A stretch of DNA of 64,000 nt from NCBI GenBank assembly GCA_963763485.1, contig CAVXOW010000008.1, positions 1,116,001 through 1,180,000 on the forward strand, written 5' to 3'. A model generated the notes under the pieces. The model saw nothing but the letters and a program-made list of their open reading frames with translations. It was not told where the DNA came from and did no database searches. The position numbers and the translations under genes are program-made. Of this stretch, positions 35,301-44,345 are shown in pieces (the stretch's first letter is position 1; each line of letters starts with the position of its first letter). This DNA is from CAWCKS01 sp963763485 (GTDB taxonomy: Bacteria; Pseudomonadota; Alphaproteobacteria; Rhizobiales; Xanthobacteraceae).

Positions 35301-36971
35301 GTGACCCCGACTGACCGCCTGCACGCAGATCGTTTCCTGGCGCCGCTGGAGCTCGCGACGTTCGAGTGGGATCTGGCCACCGACGCCATGGTCTGGGGTG
35401 CAGCCACAGCAGACCTGCTGCAGGGACTGCCGGCCAATGCGCTGCAGAGCGGGGCTGCGCTCGCCAGACTGATGGAGCCTACCCAGACGATCCGCGCCGA
35501 CGCAATCATCGAAGCGGCCGGGCAGAGGTCCTACCAGGTCGAATACGGCCTGCGCGCCAAGGCCTCCGACCCGCTGGTCTGGATCGAAGAGAGCGGCCGC
35601 GTCATCCTCAACGGCGATGGCAAGCCGGTCCGCATCGAGGGTGTCGTTCGCATCGTGAACGAGCGCCACGTCCGTGACGAGCAGCTGCAAAAACTGTCGC
35701 ATCAGGATCCGCTGACCGGCGAGCTCAATCGCACGCGATTGATCGCGGCATTGGCCGCGGCGCTGGAAGAAGCCTCGCGCTTCCGCTTGTCGTTTGCCTT
35801 CATCATTCTCGGCATCGACCATTTTGCCCAGCTGAACGATAGCTTCGGCTTCGACATCGCAGACGCCGTGATCCAGGAGGTCGCGAAACGCGTACGCGCG
35901 CGGCTGCGTGGCGGCGACGTGCTCGGTCGATTCTCCGGCAACAAGCTCGGCATCATCGTCAAGAACTGCTCGGCCGACGATCTCAACACCGCAGCCGAAC
36001 GCTTCCTGCTCGGCGTGCGCGAAGAGGTCGTTACCACCGCATCAGGTCCGGTCTCGATAACCGCCTCGATCGGCGCAGTCAGCGCGCCGCGCCACGCCCG
36101 CACCACCGATGACGCGATCAATCGCGCGCAAGAGGCGCTCGACGCCGCAAAAGCGCGCCGCCGTGGCTCGTTCGTCGCCTGGGAACCGAGCGTCGAGCGC
36201 GAGACCCAGCGCAGAGTCAACATTCGCGTTACCGACGAGATCGTCACCGCGCTGAACGACCGCCGCGTGGTGGTCGCGTTCGAGCCGGTCGTTGCGACCG
36301 GGACGCGGCAGCCGGCGTTCTATGAATCGCTGGTACGGATGCGGGTCGCGGGCTCGTCCATCCTGGCGCCCGATATCGTGCCGGTGGCCGAGAAGCTCGG
36401 CCTCATTCGCCTGGTCGATCACCGCGTTCTGGAACTCGTGCTGGACGAACTGATCAGGTCGTCGCAGGTGAAGCTCAGCCTCAACATCTCGGCCAATACC
36501 ACGACCGATCCTGAGTGGTGGGCGACGATGGACGCGGCGATGCACGGCTATCCCGGGCTCGGCGAGCGGCTGATCGTCGAGATCACCGAAACCGCGGCGA
36601 TCCAGGATCTCGATGACGTTCGTGGCTTTGTCTCGCGCTTGAAGAGCCACGGCTGTCGCATCGCGATCGACGATTTCGGTGCCGGCTACACCTCGTTCCG
36701 CAACCTGCGCAAGCTCGGCGTCGATATCATCAAGATCGACGGCGCCTTCGTACAGAACGTCACGCACTCGGCCGACGACCGCGCCTTCGTGCAGACCATG
36801 ATCGACCTCGCCCGCCGCCTCAATCTCGAGACGGTCGCCGAATGGGTGCAGGACGAGGAAGCAGCGTCCCTGCTGCGGGAGTGGGGCAGCGACTTCATCC
36901 AGGGCCGCTACATCGGGCTCGCCTCCGAAGAGCGGCCGTGGGCGACGGTCGAGGCGAAGGCGGTCGGGTAA
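35301..36971 (+). CDS. PAS-GGDEF-EAL protein, probable c-di-GMP phosphodiesterase
   Basis: 556 residues from the GTG at 35301, which has GAGG seven bases upstream; the open frame to 35151 adds a non-native 50 residues. A PAS-like domain at about residues 10-120 (ATFEWDLATDAMVWG, WIEESGRVILNGDGKPVRIEG) is followed by a GGDEF domain (HQDPLTGELNRTRLI). Its active site reads GRFSGNKLGIIV, so GGDEF is lost and cyclase activity is unlikely. The EAL domain keeps ESLVRM, EITETAAI, IDDFGAGYTSF and IKIDGAFV, so hydrolysis of c-di-GMP is possible. There are no membrane helices; it is probably cytoplasmic with a PAS-sensed signal. Confidence 0.88.
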   Translation: MTPTDRLHADRFLAPLELATFEWDLATDAMVWGAATADLLQGLPANALQSGAALARLMEPTQTIRADAIIEAAGQRSYQVEYGLRAKASDPLVWIEESGRVILNGDGKPVRIEGVVRIVNERHVRDEQLQKLSHQDPLTGELNRTRLIAALAAALEEASRFRLSFAFIILGIDHFAQLNDSFGFDIADAVIQEVAKRVRARLRGGDVLGRFSGNKLGIIVKNCSADDLNTAAERFLLGVREEVVTTASGPVSITASIGAVSAPRHARTTDDAINRAQEALDAAKARRRGSFVAWEPSVERETQRRVNIRVTDEIVTALNDRRVVVAFEPVVATGTRQPAFYESLVRMRVAGSSILAPDIVPVAEKLGLIRLVDHRVLELVLDELIRSSQVKLSLNISANTTTDPEWWATMDAAMHGYPGLGERLIVEITETAAIQDLDDVRGFVSRLKSHGCRIAIDDFGAGYTSFRNLRKLGVDIIKIDGAFVQNVTHSADDRAFVQTMIDLARRLNLETVAEWVQDEEAASLLREWGSDFIQGRYIGLASEERPWATVEAKAVG

Positions 36972-37037
36972 GGCGCCCGAGAGCGCGACCGCGCCGTCCT
37001 TACCTTGTCATTGCGAGCGACATCCACACGGCTGTCA

Positions 37038-37137
37038 TGCCCCGCTTCAAGCGGGGCATCCAGTAATCCGTGTCGCTCATTGCTCAGACAACATGCGACA
37101 CGGATTACTGGATCGCCCGGTCAAGCCGGGCGATGAC
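37038..37137. repeat. Composite palindromic repeat with a perfect 19-bp inverted pair
   Basis: ATCCAGTAATCCGTGTCGC (37058-37076) and its exact inverse complement (37095-37113) are flanked by two hairpins, TGCCCCGCTTCAAGCGGGGCA and TCGCCCGGTCAAGCCGGGCGA. The whole block lies between the EAL gene and a secreted-protein gene. Confidence 0.7.
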
Positions 37138-37219
37138 AAGTCGAGAGGGCGTCAACGACGTTTTCGAACCCATTCTTCGCGCGACGACACCAAGGAGAAA
37201 CCTTGGGGAAATTCTTGCA

Positions 37220-37690
37220 ATGTCGCGCCGCCTGCCTGTTCTTCTCGTCTTGACCAGCATTGCAGCGCTCGGCGCCACCGTGCCGTCGCGCGCAGCCGAT
37301 CAATTCTATCTCGGCGACTGGAAAATCGACTCCGCGGTGGAGGCGCCGTGGGCCAGGCCGAAGATCAGCGCGTCCGAAAAGAACAGCCTGATGGGCAAGA
37401 CGGTGATGGTCAAAGCCAGGGAGATCGCGGGCCCGCAGCCGTTCGCCTGCAAGGGCGCCACATACAGGGTCACCGATTATTCCGCCGACATGCTGTTCCA
37501 GGGCGCATTCGAGGAAATGCGCGACATCAACAAGTCGGCCGATCCGCACAAGCTCGCGGAGTCCTTGGGGTTCTCCGGGACAACCTTCCAGACGCTCGAG
37601 ACCGGTTGCGAGATTGACTGGCACTTCGTCAATCCGACCACGGCCAAGATCGGCCTGAACAACTTTGTCTATACGCTGAAAAAGCAATAG
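37220..37690 (+). CDS. Secreted protein of unknown function
   Basis: 156 residues from the ATG at 37220. It has a clear signal peptide (MSRRLPVLLVLTSIAALGATVPSRA, then ADQFYLGDWKIDSAVEAPWA). The mature part is about 130 residues, with two cysteines (in PFACKGATYRV and TGCEIDW) that could pair in the periplasm, and a C-terminal NPTTAKIGLNNFVYTLKKQ. I do not recognise a domain. The frame upstream to 37070 passes through a repeat and is not included. Confidence 0.72.
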   Translation: MSRRLPVLLVLTSIAALGATVPSRAADQFYLGDWKIDSAVEAPWARPKISASEKNSLMGKTVMVKAREIAGPQPFACKGATYRVTDYSADMLFQGAFEEMRDINKSADPHKLAESLGFSGTTFQTLETGCEIDWHFVNPTTAKIGLNNFVYTLKKQ

Positions 37691-37744
37691 CCCCCCGGTC
37701 AGTCCGCTGTTGGCCCATCAAGCCGCAGCGAACGCCGGCTGGCC

Positions 37745-39647
37745 TTACGGCTTGCCTGCAAGATAGACTTCACCAAGCAGCGACGAGTTCGACCACGGCA
37801 CCTGCTTGCCCTTGGTCGAGGCGACCACCTCGGCGCGGACGCGGGTCAGCATCTGCTGCACCTCGAGGCCTGGTGTGCTGATGTGCCGGGCGAGCGCGAG
37901 CGAGAACGGCGAATCGGCGCCCTCGCCGTCGAGCGCCACGTCGCCGGGCGCAGTCGCGAACGCCAGCAGCGTGCCGGCGCCCGATGTGGCACCTTTGCCG
38001 AGGCTCGAGGGCGAGGCGAGCCCGGTCGGCACCGTGATCGATCGGCTTGGGTTTGCCGGTTGCATAGCTTTCTTCGCCAGCGGGTTGTCGCGGCAGGCGT
38101 CGAGGATGACGATGTTTGCGCGAATACCGTCGTCGAGCCCGGCAAGGATCGTAGAGACCTCGGTCATCTCGCTGGTGAGGTCGCTCGTGCCGTCGAACTT
38201 GACGTCGACCGGCAACAGGTAGTTCTGGCCGTCGATCTGCACGCCGTGGCCCGCATAGTACAGCACGGCGGTGTTGGCCGTCGCCGCGGCGCGCAGGAAA
38301 TCGGAGATCAGCTTGGTCATTGTCGCGCGATCGAGATCGACGCCGTGAGAAACCTCAAATCCCATGCCGCGCAGGTCGCTCGCGATCAGACGCGCGTCGT
38401 TGGCGGGATTGGTCAGCTGCGGCGCGTTCTGGTAGGCGCCGTTGCCGATCACGAGCGCAATGCGGCGGCCGAGCGGTTGCGGCGGTGCAGGCGACGTTCC
38501 GGAGGCGGGTGGCGAGGGAGTCTTGTTGTACAGCGGGCCCGCCGGCATCGTCGCGGCATCGCCGAATGCGACCAGCCGCGCCCGCGCGGTGTCCTGCTCG
38601 CGGCGGAACAATTCGACGATCGCACCTTGCGTGCCGGTTACGCCGACCGTGGTCGGCAGGTCGACCGCGGTCTTGAAGGCGGCCCGCGCCTGGTCGATCC
38701 GGCCCTGTGCCTCGAACACCAGACCTTCGGACACATAGGAGCGCGCGGCGCGCGGGGCGATTTTGATCGCCTCCTGATAGTCGGCGAGCGCACGCGCGAG
38801 GTCGCCGCGCTTCCGCCAGACGTCGCCGCGGCCGGTGAAGCCAGCCCAGTAGAGAGGATCGAAGCGAATCGCCTGGCCGAAGTCGGTCAGCGCCCGGTCG
38901 AGGTCGCCCTTCTGGAAGTAGATGATGCCGCGATTGCTGTAGCTCACCGCGTGGCTGGGATTGAGCTGGAGCGCCTGGTTGCAATCAACAAGCGCATTGT
39001 CGAGGTCGCCCTTGGCGGTCAGGACCCAGCACCGGTTGTTGTAACCGGCGGGGTCCTGCGGAATGAGCTTGATGACGCGGTCGAGATCGGCCAGGGCGCG
39101 GTCGGTGTCGCCCTTGCCGGCGTACGCGTTGGCGCGGACGATGTAGTTCGAGGGAACGTTGGGGTTGAGCGCAATGCTCTTGCCGATCGCGTCGATCGCC
39201 TCGTCGAGCTGGCCTCTCTGCGTCAGCGCGAAGGCGCGCGCCATGTAGGCGAGGCCGTAGTTCGGGTTCAGGCGCAAAGCCTGGTCGGCGCTCTGCAACC
39301 CGCGGTCGGCGTCGCCGAGCTGGGTGTAGACGTAGCTGCGCTCGCCGAAGGCCACGGCATTGGTCGGATCGAGTTTGACCGAGGCCTCATAGTCGGGAAG
39401 CGCGCTTTGCAGCTGCTTGAGATTCACATAGCCCTGGGCGCGTTGCAGGTAGAGTTGCGCCATGCTCTTGGCCGGCCATTTCTGCCGGATCAGCAGCCGG
39501 CTGCAACCTGCGATCCGGGCGTTCCAGTCCTTGACGTCGTTACAGGCGGCAATATCAGGGTCGGCGGTCGCGGCGAACGGTGGGGCTGGCGATCAGCAAG
39601 GCGCCCGCGAGGCCAAGGAGGCAAAACCGCCACACGACATCACTCAT
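37745..39647 (-). CDS. TPR repeat and caspase (peptidase C14) family protein, 5' end frameshifted near 39578
   Basis: The uninterrupted part (37745-39463) holds about eight TPR repeats (for example GYVNLKQLQSALPDYEASVKLDPTNAVAF), then from about residue 330 a caspase-like domain (RRIALVIGNGAYQNAPQLTNPANDA). Its catalytic His is in YYAGHGVQIDGQNYLLP and Cys in ILDACRDNP. Upstream, ATG at 39647 starts a signal peptide, VWRFCLLGLAGALLIASPT. An extra base at about 39578 then shifts the frame: GCCCCACCGTTCGCC should read GCCCCACCTTCGCC. Without that base the product continues FAATADPDIAACNDVKDW into the TPR region, about 633 residues in all. Function is unknown; the likely location is periplasmic. 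Confidence 0.85.
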
Positions 39648-39840
39648 TGAAGGGTACATGACTAAGGTCGTCTGCGGTCGCCGCCGCGGTGAAATAACAG
39701 AACCCGGTCCGTTGGCTGTGCTGATCCCTTAGGTCACGAGCCCTTTGCACACAGATGGCATGGAGATGGAAATGCGATGCTTTTTTTGGCACCATCGCGT
39801 GCAATAAAAGGCATAGTCGATCGGAGGGAGGGGTTGGTTC

Positions 39841-40344
39841 ATGAAAGCCAGCATTATTTTTTCAGGCGTTGTGCTTCTTGCCGGCGCACTGTTTGCCGCT
39901 TCGGCACGGGCGGAGGATGCCAAGGCCGGTGATCTCATGATCAGCGTGGCGTGGTGCCGCGCCGCACCGAATGGTTCGGACCTCGCGAACTGCTACGTGA
40001 CAATCGAGAACAAGGGCACGGCAGCAGACCGCCTGGTCGGCGCATCGACCGCTGCGGCCGAGAAGGTCGAGATCCGGCAGCTCAACGAGATCGGCGGCGG
40101 CTTGACCGACAAGCCGGTCGATGGCGGGTTGCCGATCTCCGCAGGCGACAAGGCCGTGCTGGCGCCGGGCGGCTATCATATCGCGCTGGTCAACACCAAG
40201 GTCGCGCTGAAGCGGGGCGCCAAGCAGGCGATCGACCTGCAGTTCGACAAGGCCGGCAAGGCCAGCGTCAATTTTGATGTGCTCGCCGCATCATCCAAGG
40301 GTCCAGCGGCGCCGAAGGCCGACGCGACGATGAAGAAGAAGTGA
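39841..40344 (+). CDS. PCuAC-like periplasmic protein lacking the usual copper ligands
   Basis: 167 residues. A signal peptide of about 24 residues (IIFSGVVLLAGALFAASARA) precedes a domain that follows the PCu(A)C copper chaperone layout: DLMISVAWCRAAPNG, NCYVTIENKGTAADRLVGAST, AAAEKVEIRQLNEIGG, PGGYHIALVNTKVALKRG. In functional PCuAC proteins, HxM after VE and further Met residues bind Cu(I); here that stretch is VEIRQLN, and GYHLML has become GYHIAL. Two cysteines (C39 and C51) are present. It is therefore either a diverged member with another ligand or role, or non-metal-binding. The lysine-rich tail (ATMKKK) is odd. It stands alone. Confidence 0.72.
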   Translation: MKASIIFSGVVLLAGALFAASARAEDAKAGDLMISVAWCRAAPNGSDLANCYVTIENKGTAADRLVGASTAAAEKVEIRQLNEIGGGLTDKPVDGGLPISAGDKAVLAPGGYHIALVNTKVALKRGAKQAIDLQFDKAGKASVNFDVLAASSKGPAAPKADATMKKK

Positions 40345-40442
40345 TTTTTTGGCGACGGCAATGCCGCAGTTCGGCCGGTCGAAATTAAGTCGAGATGGGT
40401 GGAGGCGTGCGCCATGTCCGCCCGGCGCTCCAAGTTCGAATT

Positions 40443-41090
40443 TTAAAAATCGAGCCGTCCGCGCAACTCTTCAAAAGGAACCATTACGTGGTTTCGATAC
40501 GCCGGCCGCTCTTGCAATCGTTCATATAGGGCTTGGACATTGGGTATCGATGGTCGATCGATCTCCAAATTGAAATAGCGGTAGAGATGCGTGCCAATCG
40601 GGATGTCGGCAAGTGTGAGCTGGTCTCCCAACATGAATGGGCGTCCTGTGAGCCAACGATCTAACAGCTGAAAATGCTGACCGGTCTTGCTGACACGGTC
40701 CTTGATCATTGCCAAATTTCGCCGCGGCTCCGGGGTCCGATAGAAGCCCCAGAAAACGCCGTTGAGAAAATCGGGTTGAAGCGTCGTCTGGGACCAGTCC
40801 ATCCAACGATCCCAGAGGGAGCGTGTGGCGGCATCGTCATTCCAGAAAGCATCCTGCCGATAACGAGCAGCAAGATAGCGAAGGATTGTGTGTGATTCCC
40901 AAACCACGCTGCCATTATCGTCAATGACAGGGACACGGCCGTGTGGGTTCATTGACCGAAATTCCGGCGTATCGAGACCGCCAAATTTTCCACCTGCCTC
41001 GATGTGGCGATGCTCGACCCCGAGCTCGCCCACAAACCACATCACTTTTTGAAGATTGAACGAGCTTCGCCTACCCCAGACGGTTAGCAT
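40443..41090 (-). CDS. Glutathione S-transferase family protein
   Basis: 215 residues. The N-terminal thioredoxin-like domain shows MLTVWGRRSSFNLQKVMWFVGELG and NPHGRVPVIDDNGSVVWESHTILRYLAARY (the cis-Pro and Glu/Ser of the glutathione site). The C-terminal helical domain shows RPFMLGDQLTLADIPIGTHLYRYF. A Ser near residue 9-10 may be catalytic. Substrate is unknown. It is leftward and divergent from the flavoenzyme gene. Confidence 0.9.
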   Translation of the reverse strand: MLTVWGRRSSFNLQKVMWFVGELGVEHRHIEAGGKFGGLDTPEFRSMNPHGRVPVIDDNGSVVWESHTILRYLAARYRQDAFWNDDAATRSLWDRWMDWSQTTLQPDFLNGVFWGFYRTPEPRRNLAMIKDRVSKTGQHFQLLDRWLTGRPFMLGDQLTLADIPIGTHLYRYFNLEIDRPSIPNVQALYERLQERPAYRNHVMVPFEELRGRLDF

Positions 41091-41160
41091 GCAGGCCTCC
41101 GTTGCAATTCCACCAGTAACCTAGGCAGTATCGGTATCGAAAGAAATCCCGGAGGACGCC

Positions 41161-42753
41161 ATGCGACGGCAGAAGAAATTCTACGCTTGGGGCTATGCCG
41201 ACGAGGACCTTTCGGCCGACGAGATCAAGTACTGGGAGCAAGGCGTCGCCAAACACTATGGCGTGTCGGGCTTCGACGTCACGCCGCCGCCGCAGCCTGA
41301 GGAGATCACGCTGCGCGCGCCGCGCATCAGCGTGCCGTCCTCGCTGCAAGCGATCGTCCGCACCGATCATTTGACGCGGCTTGAGCATTCCTACGGCAAG
41401 GCAGGCTTCGACGCCTGCCGCATGTTCATGCGTTCAGTGCCTAGTCCCCCCGACGCGGTGGCATTCCCGCAAAACGAAGACGACGTCGTCCGCGTGCTTG
41501 CCTGGTGCGACCAGGTCGGCGCCAAGGCGATTCCTTACGGCGGGGGCTCGTCGGTGGTGAAGGGCATCGAGCCGCAGGCGGGGTTCGAGAAAGTCGTCAC
41601 CGTCTCGATGCGCGAGATGGACAGGGTGTTGGAGGTCGATCCCACAAGCTCCGCGGCGCGCATCCAGGGCGGCATCTACGGCCCCGCGATCGAAGATCAC
41701 TTGCGCGACACGCCGTTCACCATGCGCCATTACATGCAGGCCTATCGCTGCTCGACACTCGGCGGCTGGATCGCGACGCGTTCCGGCGGCCACTACGCGA
41801 CGCTGTGGACCCACATCGACGATTTCGTCGAGAGCACACGTATGGTCACGCCGTCGGGCACGCTTCAGACGCGGCGGCTGCCGGGCTCTGGCGCTGGCCC
41901 CAGCCCGGATCGCATGGTCATCGGCTCCGAAGGCATTTTGGGCATCATCACCGAAGCGTGGGTGCGGCTGCGCAAGAAGCCGACGTTCCGCATCGCGACC
42001 AGCGTGCGCTTTCCGAATTTCTATGCCGGCGCAGAAGCCGTGCGCGGCATCACGCAGGCCTATCTGTTCCCGGCCAACTGCCGCCTGCTTGAGGCGCGCG
42101 AGGCGCTGCCGGATATTCCCTGGTCGAACGAAGAAGCCGTGCTGATGCTGACGTTCGAATCGGCTGATCATCCGCTCGACGCCTGGATGGCGCGGGCGCT
42201 GGAGATTTGCCGTGACGCCGGCGGCACGCCCGACGCCTCGGCCCTCGACGACGAGAACTCGCACCGCTCAGGTGCCGCCGGCGCCTGGCGCAACAAGTTC
42301 ATCCGCGCGCCGCATTATTCCGAGCACGCGGTGGCGCGCGGGCTGTTGTCGGCGACCTTCGAGACTTCGATGACCTGGGATCGCTTCCGCGACTTCCACG
42401 GCAAGATCACGCAAATCACGCGCGACGCTCTCAAGCGCGTCACCGGACGTGACGGCACCGTGACCTGTCGCTTTACCCATGTGTATCCAGATGGTCCCTG
42501 CCTCTACTTCACGTTCGGCGGCATCGGCGACAAGCGCAATTTGCTCGAGCAGACCATGGACGTGCTGACGACTTGCACCGCCGCGACAGTGGAACATGGC
42601 GGCACCACGACGCACCATCACGCCGTCGGCCGTTTCCACCGTCCGTTCTACGACAAGCAGCGGCCCGAGCTGTTCGCGCAGGCGCTGCGCGGCGCCAAGC
42701 GCGCGCTCGATCCGAAGGGGATGATGAACCCCGGTGTGCTGATCGATCCGTGA
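41161..42753 (+). CDS. FAD-binding oxidase, alkyl-dihydroxyacetone-phosphate-synthase-like
   Basis: 530 residues. The start MRRQKKFYAWGYADEDLSADE and the end TTHHHAVGRFHRPFYDKQRPEL (His run) resemble alkylglycerone-phosphate synthase, a flavoenzyme making ether-lipid precursors. The PCMH FAD-binding domain shows PPDAVAFPQNEDDVVRVLAWCDQ, IPYGGGSSVVKG and RIQGGIYGPAIEDHLRDT. YRCSTLGGWIATRSGGHYATLWTHIDDFV and GSEGILGIITEAWVRL follow. The reaction in bacteria is not settled: such genes may oxidise 2-hydroxyacids or make ether lipids. It is followed after 147 bases by an MHS-type transporter gene in the same orientation, suggesting a shared substrate pathway. Confidence 0.85.
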   Translation: MRRQKKFYAWGYADEDLSADEIKYWEQGVAKHYGVSGFDVTPPPQPEEITLRAPRISVPSSLQAIVRTDHLTRLEHSYGKAGFDACRMFMRSVPSPPDAVAFPQNEDDVVRVLAWCDQVGAKAIPYGGGSSVVKGIEPQAGFEKVVTVSMREMDRVLEVDPTSSAARIQGGIYGPAIEDHLRDTPFTMRHYMQAYRCSTLGGWIATRSGGHYATLWTHIDDFVESTRMVTPSGTLQTRRLPGSGAGPSPDRMVIGSEGILGIITEAWVRLRKKPTFRIATSVRFPNFYAGAEAVRGITQAYLFPANCRLLEAREALPDIPWSNEEAVLMLTFESADHPLDAWMARALEICRDAGGTPDASALDDENSHRSGAAGAWRNKFIRAPHYSEHAVARGLLSATFETSMTWDRFRDFHGKITQITRDALKRVTGRDGTVTCRFTHVYPDGPCLYFTFGGIGDKRNLLEQTMDVLTTCTAATVEHGGTTTHHHAVGRFHRPFYDKQRPELFAQALRGAKRALDPKGMMNPGVLIDP

Positions 42754-42900
42754 GGCCGGCCTCGCATTTTTTGCGGTGCGTTCGGAACTCAACGTCACAC
42801 CTCGGTAGTTGGCAAGCGTCCACGACAGGCGCATTCTGCTGCCCGGCAGGGCTGTGACTTCACAATGGAGAAGCTAATCGAATAGAGGGAGGAAAATACC

Positions 42901-44247
42901 ATGGCTGTAGCAGCTACGGCGGATGTCGTTGTTGGGCGAATGTCTGATGCCGAGCGCCAATCGGCTTTGCGCCGCGCGGTACTCGCAAGTACTGTCGGCA
43001 CCACGATCGAATGGTATGATTTCCTGATCTATTCGACCTTGACGGGGCTGGTTTTCGCAAAGGTCTTCTTCCCCGGCGAAGACCCGCTCACCGGCACGCT
43101 CTCCGCATTCGGCGTGTTCTTCATCGGGTTCGTGGCGCGTCCGATCGGCGCGGCGATCTTCGGACATTACGGCGACCGCATCGGCCGCAAGGCGACGTTG
43201 ATCGTCACCTTGCTGCTAACCGGCCTGTCGTCTGCCGCGGTCGGCCTCGTGCCGGGATATGACATGATCGGCGTCTGGGGCGCGGTGATCCTGACGGTGC
43301 TTCGCCTCATTCAGGGCATCGGCGTCGGCGGCGAGTGGGGCGGCTCCGTGCTGCTCGCGATGGAATGGGCGCAGACCAACAAGAACCGCGGCTTCATCGC
43401 ATCGTGGCCGCAGCTCGGTGCACCGGCCGGACTGTGCATCGCCAACATCATGGTGCTGATCTTCAGCTGGATTTCCGGCGACCAGTTCCTGGTGTGGGGC
43501 TGGCGGATTCCGATGCTGCTCTCAATCGTCATGGTCGCGATCGGACTGTGGATCCGGCTCGGCATCCTCGAGACCCCGGTGTTCCAGCGTCTGCTTAACG
43601 AGAAGAAGGTCGAGCGTGCGCCGGTGCTGGAGGTTTTCAAGAAGCAGCCCCGCGAGATCCTCCTGACGGCGCTGCTGCGACTTCCGGAACAGGCGCCGGG
43701 CTACATCTTCAACGCCTTCGTGTTCACCTACGGCACGCTGGTCCTCGGAGCATCGCGCGACCTGCTGCTGATCGGGCTGATCGTGACCACGTTCCTTGGC
43801 GCGCTATGGGTCCCGATCGTCGGCGCCCTGTCCGACAGGATCGGCCGCCGGCAGATGTTCGTCATCGGCTGCGTGTTCATGGCGATATTCACTTTCGTCT
43901 ACTTCGCGCTGCTGGATACGAAGGTGCCGAGTCTGATCTTCCTTGCGGTCGCGTCGTCGTTCATTCCGGTGATGACGATGTACGCCGTGGAGGCGGCATT
44001 GATCGCGGAGGTGTTCACGCCGCGGCTGCGCTACTCGGGCGCTTCGATCGGCTATCAGCTCGCATCGATCATCGCGGGCGGCCCGGCGCCGTTCATCTCG
44101 ACCTGGCTGTTCGCAACGTATCACGCGACCTGGCCGATCGGTGTGTACATCGCGATCTGCGCGGCAATCGCCATCGTTTGCACCATGATGTTGCCGGACT
44201 ACACCAACAAGGAGATTGGGCAGGAGGCGCATTACGGCAACGCGTGA
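42901..44247 (+). CDS. MFS transporter, metabolite:H+ symporter (MHS) type
   Basis: 448 residues with twelve predicted helices. The MHS family signature is GTTIEWYDFLIYSTLTGLVFAKVFFPG near residue 35, and HYGDRIGRKATLIVTLLLTGLSS is the loop 2-3 motif. GVGGEWGGSVLLAMEWA and the second-half motif ALSDRIGRRQMFVIG are also present. It probably imports a carboxylate such as a dicarboxylate, shikimate-like or aromatic acid. It lies downstream of the AGPS-like flavoenzyme gene and converges on phaR, with a hairpin between. Confidence 0.9.
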   Translation: MAVAATADVVVGRMSDAERQSALRRAVLASTVGTTIEWYDFLIYSTLTGLVFAKVFFPGEDPLTGTLSAFGVFFIGFVARPIGAAIFGHYGDRIGRKATLIVTLLLTGLSSAAVGLVPGYDMIGVWGAVILTVLRLIQGIGVGGEWGGSVLLAMEWAQTNKNRGFIASWPQLGAPAGLCIANIMVLIFSWISGDQFLVWGWRIPMLLSIVMVAIGLWIRLGILETPVFQRLLNEKKVERAPVLEVFKKQPREILLTALLRLPEQAPGYIFNAFVFTYGTLVLGASRDLLLIGLIVTTFLGALWVPIVGALSDRIGRRQMFVIGCVFMAIFTFVYFALLDTKVPSLIFLAVASSFIPVMTMYAVEAALIAEVFTPRLRYSGASIGYQLASIIAGGPAPFISTWLFATYHATWPIGVYIAICAAIAIVCTMMLPDYTNKEIGQEAHYGNA

Positions 44248-44277
44248 GCGCGTTCGCCTGCGGTGCCCGTGAAATGC

Positions 44278-44311
44278 AATTGGGCGAAATCGTCACTGAT
44301 TTCGTCCAATT
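44278..44311. terminator. Stem-loop between the convergent MFS and phaR genes
   Basis: AATTGGGCGAAAT (44278-44290) pairs with ATTTCGTCCAATT (44299-44311) over 13 positions with one G-U, loop of eight bases. Because of its ATT/AAT ends it can serve as a terminator in both directions. Confidence 0.6.
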
Positions 44312-44345
44312 CGATTGCTTGTCGGCCGCTGGCAAGGGACCGGCG

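Noticed and set aside
37883..39661. Open frame of 592 codons on the plus strand
   Set aside because: Antisense to the TPR-caspase gene; composition is Arg/Ala/Val-rich, and no motif is present.
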